This document shows, piece by piece, positions 1 to 5,736 of a DNA stretch of 5,736 nt. Numbering within the stretch: the stretch's first letter is position 1; every line of letters begins with the position of its first letter. The stretch lies in contig JAODBP010000085.1 in NCBI GenBank assembly GCA_025464025.1, forward strand, positions 1 to 5,736, in the 5' to 3' direction. This DNA is from Actinomycetes bacterium (GTDB taxonomy: Bacteria; Actinomycetota; Acidimicrobiia; Acidimicrobiales; CADCSY01). A program made the translations under genes and the position numbers. The notes under the pieces are model-generated. The model had not been told where the DNA came from and made no database searches. It worked only from the letters and a program-made list of their open reading frames with translations.

Positions 1-85
1 GCCGGACGGCAAGTTCAAGCGGACGTTCCCCGAAGACAGCCGGAACTACGCCTGCGACGTCGGCCCGTTCGACCCGAAGAAGTAG
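1..85 (+). CDS. C-terminal end of a probable ABC transporter solute-binding protein (5' truncated by the window)
   Basis: An open frame enters from the left edge (first complete codon at base 2) and stops at TAG 83-85, giving 27 residues that end in CDVGPFDPKK. The strong reason to call it a solute-binding protein is position: it lies 12 bp upstream of a LivHM-type permease on the same strand, where Liv/HAAT operons often carry the periplasmic-type, usually lipoprotein, binding subunit. The residues themselves (DGKFKR, a charged stretch, then YACD) resemble the ends of such proteins but are too few to prove the family. If correct, the protein captures the substrate outside the membrane and delivers it to the permease. 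The start, signal peptide and ligand pocket lie outside the window. It could also be an unrelated gene that happens to precede the permease. Confidence 0.6.
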   Translation, partial: PDGKFKRTFPEDSRNYACDVGPFDPKK

Positions 86-97
86 GCCGAGCCGGCC

Positions 98-2011
98 GTG
101 GACACCTTCCTCGCCTTCACCGTCGTCGGCATCGTCACCGGCGCGATCTACGCGGTCGCGGCCAGCGGGCTCGTCGTCACCTACACCACCTCGGGCGTGT
201 TCAACTTCGCCCACGGCGCCATCGGCATGGCCATGGCGTTCCTCTACTGGCAGCTCCGGGTCGACTGGCACTGGCCGGCGCCGCTCGCCCTCGCCGTCGT
301 GCTGCTCGTGGTGGCACCGCTGCTCGGCGCCCTCATCGAGCGGGTGCTCATGCGCCACCTCTACAACGCGCCGATGAGCGTGTCGCTCGTGGTGACGGCA
401 GCCCTGCTGGTGATCATGCTCGGCCTCGCCCTCGACCTGTGGCCATCGGGCCGGGCCCGCCGCATGCCCGAGTTCTTCGCCGGCCACAGCGTCGGCCTGT
501 TCAGCGTGCAGGTCTCGTACCACCAGCTCATCGTCCTGGCCACGGCCGTGGTCATCGCCGCCTTCCTGCGGCTGCTGATGTTCCACACCCGCACCGGTGT
601 CACCATGCGCGCCGTCGTCGACAACCGCGACCTCGCCGGCATGAACGGCGTCATCCCCGAGCGCATCGCGCAGCTCTCGTGGGCGCTCGGCTCGATGCTC
701 GCCGCGGTCGCCGGCATCCTCATCGCTTCGCAGACGTCGCTCGACCAGCTCCAGCTCACGCTGCTGGTGATCAACGGCTACGCCGCCGCCATGCTCGGCC
801 GGCTCAAGAGCCTGCCGCTCACGTTCCTCGGCGCCATCATCCTCGGCCTCGGCGTGAACTACGTGATCGGCTACGGCGGCAACGTGGAGCTCGGGAGCTT
901 CCGGCTCATCGACGCCGCCTCGGTCGTGCCGACGGTCTTCCTGCTCCTGATCCTGGTGTTCCTCCCGCAGGTGAAGCTCACCGCCGGCCGGTTGGTGTCG
1001 GTCGCCCCGCCGCGGATCCCGTCGCTGCGCGAGTCGCTGGCCGGCTCGCTGGTGTTCGTCGTCGCCGTCGCGGCCGTTTCCACCGTGCTCTCGGAGTTCT
1101 GGACGCTGCTCTTCGCCCTCAGCCTCGTCATCGGCCTGGTGTCGCTGTCGCTGGTGCTGCTGTCGGGCTACGCCGGCCAGATCTCGCTGATGCAGATGTC
1201 GTTCGCCGGCTTCGGTGCCCTCATGGCCGGCCGCATCATCGGGACCGGTTCGTTCTGGGGGATCCTCGTCGCCGGGCTGACCACCGCCGCGGTCGGCGCC
1301 GTCGTGGCCCTGCCCGCCCTGCGCCTCCAGGAGCTGTACCTGGCGCTCACCACGTTCGCCCTCGCCCTCTTCAGCGGCTGGGCCTTCAACCAGAGCTGGG
1401 GGTTCAGCCAGGGCGGCAGCCTGCAGATCCCGCGCCTGCGCCTGCCCGGCGTGGTGTTCCGCTCCGAGCAGTCGCAGCTCATCCTGCTGTCGCTCGCGTT
1501 CTGCGTCGTCGGCATCGTGGTGCTCGCCATCCGGCGCGGCTCGTACGGACGACGCCTCGCCGCCCTGCGCGACAGCCCGGTCGCGGCGTCGATGCTCGGC
1601 ATGAACCTCGTCACCACGAAGATGACGGTCTTCGCCATCTCGGCCGGCATCGCCGGGATGGGGGGCGCCCTGTTCGGCGCCCTCCAGGCCACGGTGTCAC
1701 CGGCCGACTTCGACCCGATCAAGAGCCTGTTCCTCTACCTGACGGCGTCGTTCGGCGGGCTCACCACCGTGATCGGCGCCCTCTTCGCCGGCATCTTCCT
1801 CGCCGTCATGCCCGAGGTGGTGAAGCACCTCCCGCTCGACAACGCCCAGAACTACCTGATCGGCCTCGGTGCCATCAGCCTGGCCACCAACCCGCACGGC
1901 TTCGGCGGCACGCTCTCGATGGCCCGCCAGGCCATCGTCGACCGCGTCGGCCGGCGGCGACCGCGGGAGCGGGCGGCGGCGCCGGCGCTGGCCGAGGCGG
2001 GTGCCCAGTGA
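98..2011 (+). CDS. Fused LivH-LivM permease of a branched-chain amino acid-type (HAAT) ABC importer
   Basis: This 637-aa protein joins both membrane subunits of a Liv-type importer, which are separate LivH and LivM proteins of about 300 aa each in E. coli. The LivH half (about residues 1-295) has the family's NFAHGAIGM segment near residues 36-44, the cytoplasmic coupling segment beginning TMRAVVDN near 169-184, and the AAAMLGRLKSLPLTFLGA block. A hydrophobic stretch then leads to the LivM half (about 330-610), with LSGYAGQISLMQMSFAG near 354-370, the coupling segment GRRLAALRDSP at 484-494, and FGGLTTVIGA. Hydrophobic helices run through both halves, followed by a basic, Ala/Arg-rich tail. 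Both halves should face one another to form the channel, and each coupling segment should dock on an ATPase. The GTG start at 98 directly precedes the first hydrophobic helix; no strong ribosome site is visible. The stop overlaps the next start by 4 bp. Substrate cannot be read from the sequence: branched-chain amino acids, amides, urea and other small organics are all known for this class. Confidence 0.93.
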   Translation: MDTFLAFTVVGIVTGAIYAVAASGLVVTYTTSGVFNFAHGAIGMAMAFLYWQLRVDWHWPAPLALAVVLLVVAPLLGALIERVLMRHLYNAPMSVSLVVTAALLVIMLGLALDLWPSGRARRMPEFFAGHSVGLFSVQVSYHQLIVLATAVVIAAFLRLLMFHTRTGVTMRAVVDNRDLAGMNGVIPERIAQLSWALGSMLAAVAGILIASQTSLDQLQLTLLVINGYAAAMLGRLKSLPLTFLGAIILGLGVNYVIGYGGNVELGSFRLIDAASVVPTVFLLLILVFLPQVKLTAGRLVSVAPPRIPSLRESLAGSLVFVVAVAAVSTVLSEFWTLLFALSLVIGLVSLSLVLLSGYAGQISLMQMSFAGFGALMAGRIIGTGSFWGILVAGLTTAAVGAVVALPALRLQELYLALTTFALALFSGWAFNQSWGFSQGGSLQIPRLRLPGVVFRSEQSQLILLSLAFCVVGIVVLAIRRGSYGRRLAALRDSPVAASMLGMNLVTTKMTVFAISAGIAGMGGALFGALQATVSPADFDPIKSLFLYLTASFGGLTTVIGALFAGIFLAVMPEVVKHLPLDNAQNYLIGLGAISLATNPHGFGGTLSMARQAIVDRVGRRRPRERAAAPALAEAGAQ

Positions 2012-2721
2012 CCGCGGCGCCGGCCCTCGAGCTCATCGACGTCCGCGCCGGCTACGGCCGCATCGACGTGCTCCACGGCATCACCCTGCGGATCCCGCGC
2101 GGCAAGGTCATGGCCCTCCTCGGCGCCAACGGGGCGGGCAAGAGCACGACCGTGCAGGTCGCGGGCGGCCGCCTCGTCCCGAAGTCGGGCTGCGTCCACG
2201 TCGCCGGCACCCACGTGAACGGCGCGGCGCCGGGCGAGATGGCCAAGGCCGGCGTGTGCACGGTGCCCGAGGGCCGCGGCATCTTCCCGAACCTCACCGT
2301 CGACGAGAACCTCTGGCTGATGACCCACGTCGGCCGGGCGGCGCGGGCCGAGCTCCGGGAGCGGGCCTTCCACTACTTCCCCCGGCTCGGCGAGCGGCGT
2401 GGCCAGCTCGCCGGCACGCTGTCCGGCGGTGAGCAGCAGATGCTCGCCATGTCCCGCGCCCTGGTCACCGAGCCGCAGGTGCTCATCCTCGACGAGGTGT
2501 CGATGGGCCTCGCCCCGCTCATCGTGCACGAGCTGTACGAGAACGTGGCCCTGTTGAAGGAGCACGGCATCGCCATGCTCATCGTCGAGCAGTTCGCCGA
2601 GACTGCCCTGGGCGTGGCCGACTTCGCCGCCATCATGGCCCACGGGACGATCCAATCCGTCGGACTGGCTGACGAGATCGCCGGCGAGCTGGCGGGTGCC
2701 TACCTGGGAGGTGCGGCATGA
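2008..2721 (+). CDS. livF: LivF-type ATP-binding protein of the HAAT ABC importer
   Basis: This 237-aa cytoplasmic nucleotide-binding subunit would power the upstream permease by ATP hydrolysis. Visible in order: aromatic A-loop Y16, Walker A GANGAGKST (39-47), the LivF-typical VPEGRGIFPNLTV segment where other ABC ATPases carry the Q-loop, the signature LSGGEQQ (138-144), Walker B VLILDE (158-163) with catalytic E163, the GLAP D-loop region, and IVEQ (192-195), where Q replaces the switch histidine as is usual in LivF. Length matches the family. The GTG start at 2008 shares GTGA with the permease stop, and the reading begins MTAAPALEL just before the first beta strand, so the start is well placed. 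One oddity: the residue after Walker B is Val (DEVSMGLAP), where most relatives have Pro (DEPS). LivF normally pairs with LivG, which is not in this window, so a partner must be encoded upstream or elsewhere unless the protein homodimerises. Confidence 0.94.
   Translation: MTAAPALELIDVRAGYGRIDVLHGITLRIPRGKVMALLGANGAGKSTTVQVAGGRLVPKSGCVHVAGTHVNGAAPGEMAKAGVCTVPEGRGIFPNLTVDENLWLMTHVGRAARAELRERAFHYFPRLGERRGQLAGTLSGGEQQMLAMSRALVTEPQVLILDEVSMGLAPLIVHELYENVALLKEHGIAMLIVEQFAETALGVADFAAIMAHGTIQSVGLADEIAGELAGAYLGGAA
2706..2711 (+). promoter_or_regulatory. Shine-Dalgarno site inside the end of livF
   Basis: GGGAGG lies 6 nt before the ATG at 2718, within the last codons of livF. It fixes the start of the exported protein gene and indicates that this gene is translated in its own right as well as by coupling through the ATGA overlap. 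Confidence 0.75.
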
Positions 2722-4010
2722 GGCGTCGTTCGCCCCGCGTGCTGGTGGCCATGCTCGTCGTCGGGCTGGCCCTGGTCGCCGGTCCCGTCACCATGGCGCT
2801 GGCCCAGACCGCCGACGACAGCGCCCTCGGCGTGTTCGACGTCAGCGCCGATGCCTCCGGCGTCGGCGTGTCCTTCGGCGACCCGAACACGCAGCCGTAC
2901 CCGACGGCGGCCGGCCTGGTGCCGAGCACGACGGCCCAGCTCGGCAGCGGGCCGGCCGGCCACGCTCTGGCCAGCATGGTGTGGCCCGGGCCGCTCGCGG
3001 CCAACGCCGGCACGCTGGCGACGCTGATCGGTGCACCGCTGCCGCCCGAGGTGCTGAACAACGCCAACTACCCGGTCCGGGCCGAGGCCCGGTCGTCGGG
3101 CGACCGCGACGAGCAGACCGTCGGGCCGATGTCCGCCGTGGTCGACGGCGGGGAGAGCACGGCTCGCACCGCGTTCACCGACTTCGACGCGCCGAACGTC
3201 GTGTCCGCCGCCCGAGTCGTCACGCGGAGCCGCTCGTACCTGGAGGGAAGCGCGGTGACGTCGGTGGCGGAGACCGAGCTCGGGGGCGTGGAGATCGGCG
3301 GGCTGATCAAGATCGACGCCATCCGCACGGTGGCGCGGGGCACGACCGACGGGGCCCAGGCGACCATGGCCCACGAGGTCACCGTCAGCGGCGTGACCGT
3401 CCAGGGCCAGGGTGCGACGATCGACCAGGACGGCCTGCACCTCGGTCCCCAGACGAGCGAGAACCCGCTGACCCCGGTGGCGGCGGGGGCCAACCAGGCG
3501 CTGGCCGGCGCCGGCATGGAGGCGTTCGTCACCAAGCCGAGCGAGTACCGGAGCGCCGGCGGCAACGGTCTGGTCAGCTCCGGGTCCGTCGTCTTCACCT
3601 GGAAGCTCGACGCCACCAACCGCATCACGGTGGTGCTGGGCGGGGCCTCCGCGTCGCTGTCGGCCACGCCTGGCTCGGCGTTCGGGCTGAGCACCGGTGA
3701 CCTGGGCGGGTTCGGCCCGGTCGGCGGGGCCGGTGGTGAGCTGGTGAGCCCGGGGGCACTGCCCGCGGTCGACGCCGGCGCGCCGAGCATCGCCTCGCCC
3801 GGTTCGTCGTCAGGGGGCGGCACCGACGTCATCACGCCGGTCGGCTTCACCTCGTCGTCGCCGGTGTCCGACCGGGTGCCGATGGGCTGGATGCTCATCG
3901 GCCTGGTCGGCATGGCGCTGGTGGGGTCGAGCCTGCACGGCCTGCGCGCGAAGGCCATCGACGCCGCCCTCGTCGGCTCGACCTGCCCGTTGGAGAGAGG
4001 AGCATCGTGA
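2718..4010 (+). CDS. Exported, C-terminally membrane-anchored protein of unknown function
   Basis: I do not recognise this 430-aa protein as a named family. It begins with a clear signal peptide: MRRRSPR, a hydrophobic core (about 8-22) and the likely cleavage site ALA|Q after residue 29. The mature part is rich in Gly, Ala, Ser, Thr and Val with alternating polar and hydrophobic residues, as in extracellular beta-rich domains. The segment around 185-240 (VEIGGLIKIDAIRTVA and what follows) loosely recalls actinobacterial 'choice-of-anchor' surface proteins, but this is only an impression. A Gly/Ser/Pro-rich linker covers roughly 325-385. A single hydrophobic helix (about 388-408, starting MGWMLIGLVG) precedes a short tail with basic residues, so the domain should sit outside the cell, anchored at its C-terminus. 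No LPXTG motif is seen. The start is supported by GGGAGG 6 nt upstream and the ATGA overlap with livF; the stop overlaps the next gene by GTGA. Co-translation with the transporter suggests, but does not show, a role at the cell surface in uptake. Confidence 0.85.
   Translation: MRRRSPRVLVAMLVVGLALVAGPVTMALAQTADDSALGVFDVSADASGVGVSFGDPNTQPYPTAAGLVPSTTAQLGSGPAGHALASMVWPGPLAANAGTLATLIGAPLPPEVLNNANYPVRAEARSSGDRDEQTVGPMSAVVDGGESTARTAFTDFDAPNVVSAARVVTRSRSYLEGSAVTSVAETELGGVEIGGLIKIDAIRTVARGTTDGAQATMAHEVTVSGVTVQGQGATIDQDGLHLGPQTSENPLTPVAAGANQALAGAGMEAFVTKPSEYRSAGGNGLVSSGSVVFTWKLDATNRITVVLGGASASLSATPGSAFGLSTGDLGGFGPVGGAGGELVSPGALPAVDAGAPSIASPGSSSGGGTDVITPVGFTSSSPVSDRVPMGWMLIGLVGMALVGSSLHGLRAKAIDAALVGSTCPLERGAS
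3992..4002 (+). promoter_or_regulatory. Purine-rich Shine-Dalgarno site before the 176-aa gene
   Basis: GGAGAGAGGAG ends 4 nt before the GTG at 4007 and is one of the strongest ribosome sites in the window. It settles the GTG as the start despite the 4-bp overlap with the preceding stop. Confidence 0.75.
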
Positions 4011-4537
4011 CCGCGACGCGAGAACCGCGCTCGGAACCGCTCGAGGCCCCGGCGATCGGCGCCGACGGCACCGATCGCCTGACCATCGAGGCGGCCCGGC
4101 TGCGGTCCCGCCGCAGCGTGCCCGTCGACCGGGGGTTCCAGCTCGTCGGTGCCGTCCTGCTCGGCGTCGGCGTGCTCGCCATCATCGCCGGGTGGTACGG
4201 CGTGTCCCACACCGCCCGGCAGTGGCGCCAGACGCCCTACGTCGTGTCGGGTGGGTTGCTCGGCCTGGCCCTCGTCGTCATCGGGGCCGTGGCCTACCTG
4301 GCCTTCTGGCTCACCAAGCTGGTCGAGCAGACCCACCGCCAGACCGCCGTGCTCGAACGGCTCGAGCAGGCCCTGGTCGGGACTCGGGCGGACGACGGCG
4401 AGCTGGTGGTCGTGCCGCCCGCCACCCTGCACCGGGCCAGCTGCCCGCTCGTGCTCGGCCGCACCGACGCCCGCCCGCCGACGGCCAAGGACAAGGCCCT
4501 CACCGCCTGCCCCGTCTGCGAGCCCCCGCTGCCCTGA
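4007..4537 (+). CDS. Two-helix membrane protein with C-terminal His/Cys cluster, unknown function
   Basis: This 176-aa protein is not assigned to a named family. A polar, charged N-terminus (1-42) is followed by two hydrophobic helices (about 43-64 and 79-101) separated by a short loop with SHTARQWRQ. After the second helix comes a charged helical stretch (about 105-124, EQTHRQTAVLERLEQAL) that could form a short coiled coil. The C-terminus carries H142-x3-C146-P and C168-P-x-C171, a spacing compatible with one bound zinc or a redox pair; similar HxxxC...CxxC tails occur on small actinobacterial proteins. With two helices both ends lie on the same side of the membrane; the basic residues before helix 1 (RLRSRR) favour the cytoplasm. 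The GTG start has a strong ribosome site and overlaps the stop of the exported protein gene (GTGA), so it is the last gene of the coupled set. A link to the transporter is inferred from context only. Confidence 0.85.
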   Translation: MTATREPRSEPLEAPAIGADGTDRLTIEAARLRSRRSVPVDRGFQLVGAVLLGVGVLAIIAGWYGVSHTARQWRQTPYVVSGGLLGLALVVIGAVAYLAFWLTKLVEQTHRQTAVLERLEQALVGTRADDGELVVVPPATLHRASCPLVLGRTDARPPTAKDKALTACPVCEPPLP

Positions 4538-4579
4538 CTCGGGGTCAACCGCCGGTCGATCCGTGCCGATGACCATGGC

Positions 4580-5491
4580 ATGTCACACTCGGAGGCCATG
4601 GCGAGGAAGTCCGGCGGGCAGGCCGTCTTCGAGGGCGTGATGATGCGGGGCGACGACCGGTGGGCCGTCGCCGTCCGCACGCCGTCGGGCGAGATCGAGG
4701 TGCTCACCGCCGAGCTGCCGCAGTTCGCCCCCCGTCTGAAGAAGGTGCCGCTGCTCCGGGGCATCCTCGCCCTGGCCGAGGCCCTGCCCCTCGGGATGCG
4801 GGCGCTCAAGTGGTCGGCCGTCCACGGGCTGGGCCAGGCCGAGCGCAAGGCCACGCCGTGGGAGCGGGTCGTCCAGGCCGCCACCATCGTCGTGGTCGTG
4901 TGCGCGGTGGTGACGATCCCGGCCTATGCCACCGACTGGCTGGTGGGCGGCCTCCACAACGGGCTCGTGTCCGCCCTCGTCGAGAACGTGTGGTCGATCG
5001 GCATCCTCGTGGCCTACGCCGCCGCCGTCGGCCGGCTCTCGGCCGTGCGCCGCCTGTTCGAGAACCACGGCGCCGAGCACAAGGTCGTGGCCGCCGACGA
5101 GGCGGGCGTCGAGCTCACGCCCGAGAACGCCGCGGTCTACTCGACCCGCCACATCCGCTGCGGCACCAGCCTCCTGCTGGTGATCGGGGTGGTGTCCGGG
5201 ATCTTCTACGTGCTGCTCGGCCACCACGCCCTGCCCGGCATGCTGGCCAGCCGGGTCGCGGTGATCCCGCTGGTCGCGGCCATCTCCACCGAGCTCCAGA
5301 TGCGGGCCTCGGCCAACATCCACCGGGCATGGGTCCGGGTGCTGGTGCGCCCCGGCCTCGCCCTCCAGCGCCTGACCACCCGCGAGCCGAGCCTCGACCA
5401 GCTCGAGGTGGCGATCGTGGCGCTGAAGGCCGCGTACGGGGAAGAGATCGTGCCGGTCACGCCCGTCGCCGCCGGCCTCGTCCCGGCCTAG
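4580..5491 (+). CDS. DUF1385 (YqhQ-type) polytopic membrane protein
   Basis: This 303-aa protein belongs to the DUF1385 family, widespread in Gram-positive and related bacteria (B. subtilis YqhQ), whose biochemical role is not established to my knowledge. Family hallmarks are clear: GGQAVFEGVMMRG (12-24), HGAEHK (163-168), the ELTPEN segment (178-183), RHIRCGTS (190-197) and the C-terminal TTREPSLDQLEVAI block (266-279). Hydrophobic segments lie at about 99-117, 136-152, 197-214 and 221-238. Length is normal for the family. The start is uncertain. ATG 4580 has no ribosome site. The in-frame ATG at 4598 gives MARKSGGQAV, closer to typical family N-termini, but its GGAGG lies only 2 nt upstream. 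The gene follows the 176-aa gene by 42-60 bp without a visible terminator, so it may be read from the same transcript, though its function looks unrelated to transport. In many actinobacteria this family is found near rpmE and prfA; neither is in the window. Confidence 0.92.
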   Translation: MSHSEAMARKSGGQAVFEGVMMRGDDRWAVAVRTPSGEIEVLTAELPQFAPRLKKVPLLRGILALAEALPLGMRALKWSAVHGLGQAERKATPWERVVQAATIVVVVCAVVTIPAYATDWLVGGLHNGLVSALVENVWSIGILVAYAAAVGRLSAVRRLFENHGAEHKVVAADEAGVELTPENAAVYSTRHIRCGTSLLLVIGVVSGIFYVLLGHHALPGMLASRVAVIPLVAAISTELQMRASANIHRAWVRVLVRPGLALQRLTTREPSLDQLEVAIVALKAAYGEEIVPVTPVAAGLVPA

Positions 5492-5506
5492 CTGTAGGTC
5501 CCATCC

Positions 5507-5734
5507 ACGTTCGTCAGGGTGGCTGCCGGTATCTCCCCAAGTACCAAAGACGCTCCGAAGGGACAACGGGGCGCGCCGGACCTGGTGCTTCCCGAACCGG
5601 CGACGGATCGACAACGTTTCTGTTGTCAATCCGTCGCTAGTTCGAGCGGGGGACTCGGGCGCGCCCAACTCGTCTCAGAGCGTCCTTTGTCCTTGACCCT
5701 GCCGCCAACGCCCGAACTCCCATGGAACGAACGT
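5507..5734. repeat. Nested imperfect inverted repeat filling the region after the DUF1385 gene
   Basis: Four or five complementary blocks appear in mirror order around a centre near 5618. Outermost, ACGTTCGT 5507-5514 pairs with ACGAACGT 5727-5734. Next, CAAAGACGCTC 5545-5555 pairs with GAGCGTCCTTTG 5678-5689 (one bulged C at 5685). Then GGGCGCGCC 5569-5577 pairs with GGCGCGCCC 5658-5666, CGAAC 5593-5597 with GTTCG 5640-5644, and the core arms 5600-5615 with 5622-5637. Unpaired stretches between blocks have similar lengths on both sides (13 and 11 nt; 15 and 13 nt; 2 and 2 nt), except the outermost pair (30 and 37 nt). Open frames crossing it are extensions of shadow frames, and no coding signal is seen. 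It could be a MITE-like element, a long structured RNA or an elaborate terminator. Only two bases remain to the right of the outer block, so a target-site duplication cannot be tested here. Confidence 0.6.
5600..5637 (+). terminator. Core 16-bp hairpin, possible transcription terminator
   Basis: GCGACGGATCGACAAC (5600-5615) and GTTGTCAATCCGTCGC (5622-5637) form a stem of 16 positions with a single C-A mismatch (5609 against 5628) and a 6-nt loop GTTTCT. It begins 109 bp after the DUF1385 stop and would end that transcript. No T-run follows, so it is not a canonical intrinsic terminator, although actinobacterial terminators often lack one. Being the centre of a larger nested palindrome, it may instead be part of an element or RNA with another job. 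Confidence 0.45.
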
Positions 5735-5736
5735 CG

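Noticed and set aside
439..2007. Long plus-strand frame running into the livF frame, which would make livF a 760-aa protein
   Set aside because: Before 2008 it reads Arg/Pro/Ala/His-rich noise in a second frame of the permease gene. Recognisable LivF sequence begins only at the GTG at 2008.
3068..4576. 502-aa open frame on the minus strand opposite the exported and two-helix protein genes
   Set aside because: It covers two plus-strand genes with recognisable signal peptide, membrane helices and ribosome sites. Its translation is low-complexity Pro/Gly/Arg/Ala, typical of the antisense of high-GC genes, with no domain motif.
5623..5634. TTGTCA and, on the minus strand, TTGACA inside the core hairpin as promoter -35 elements
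   Set aside because: No -10-like sequence lies about 17 nt away in either direction, and the hexamers follow from the hairpin arms.
5639..5653. AGTTCGAGCGGGGGA looking like a tRNA T-arm
   Set aside because: The flanks do not form the required 5-bp T-stem, and no acceptor, anticodon or D-arm could be found on either strand.
4583..5668. 361-aa minus-strand open frame opposite the DUF1385 gene, starting inside the palindromic region
   Set aside because: It mirrors a confidently identified DUF1385 gene, and its translation is His/Asp/Gly/Arg-rich shadow sequence. The resemblance between its start and the end of a plus-strand shadow frame is due to the inverted repeat.
5657..5668. GCCCAAC / GTTGGGC resembling an integron attC core site
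   Set aside because: The matching partner core is absent at the right distance and orientation, and a degenerate 7-mer like this is expected by chance.

Overview
This window looks like chromosomal DNA from a high-GC actinobacterium, possibly of the Acidimicrobiia type. The grounds are very high GC with strong third-position GC bias, frequent GTG starts, tight 4-bp gene overlaps, and an actinobacterial style of fused branched-chain amino acid (Liv/HAAT) permease. The lineage is inferred from style, because no phylogenetic marker is present.

Bases 1-4537 appear to be one tightly packed plus-strand operon. It opens with the last 27 codons of a gene that is probably the solute-binding protein of an ABC importer. 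After a 12-bp gap comes a 637-aa permease that fuses a LivH-like half to a LivM-like half. A LivF-type ATPase follows, then a 430-aa exported, C-terminally membrane-anchored protein of unknown function, then a 176-aa protein with two membrane segments and a C-terminal His/Cys cluster. The last three junctions are stop/start overlaps (GTGA, ATGA, GTGA), so translational coupling is likely. The two unknown proteins are therefore made together with the transporter and may be accessory parts of it. No LivG-type ATPase lies inside the window.

Bases 4580-5491 encode a DUF1385 (YqhQ-type) polytopic membrane protein. It has the family's GGQAVxEGVMMRG, HGAEHK and RCGTS motifs and follows the operon after 42-60 bp with no visible terminator between.

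Bases 5492-5736 contain no credible gene and are less GC-rich than the coding part. They hold a nested imperfect inverted repeat centred near 5618: a 16-bp core hairpin, a GGGCGCGCC pair, an 11-bp pair and an outer ACGTTCGT pair, all in mirror order. It could be a strong terminator or structured RNA, or a short palindromic mobile element (MITE-like) cut close to its right end by the window. This is the least explained part of the window. The rest is an ordinary transporter operon with two uncharacterised passengers.
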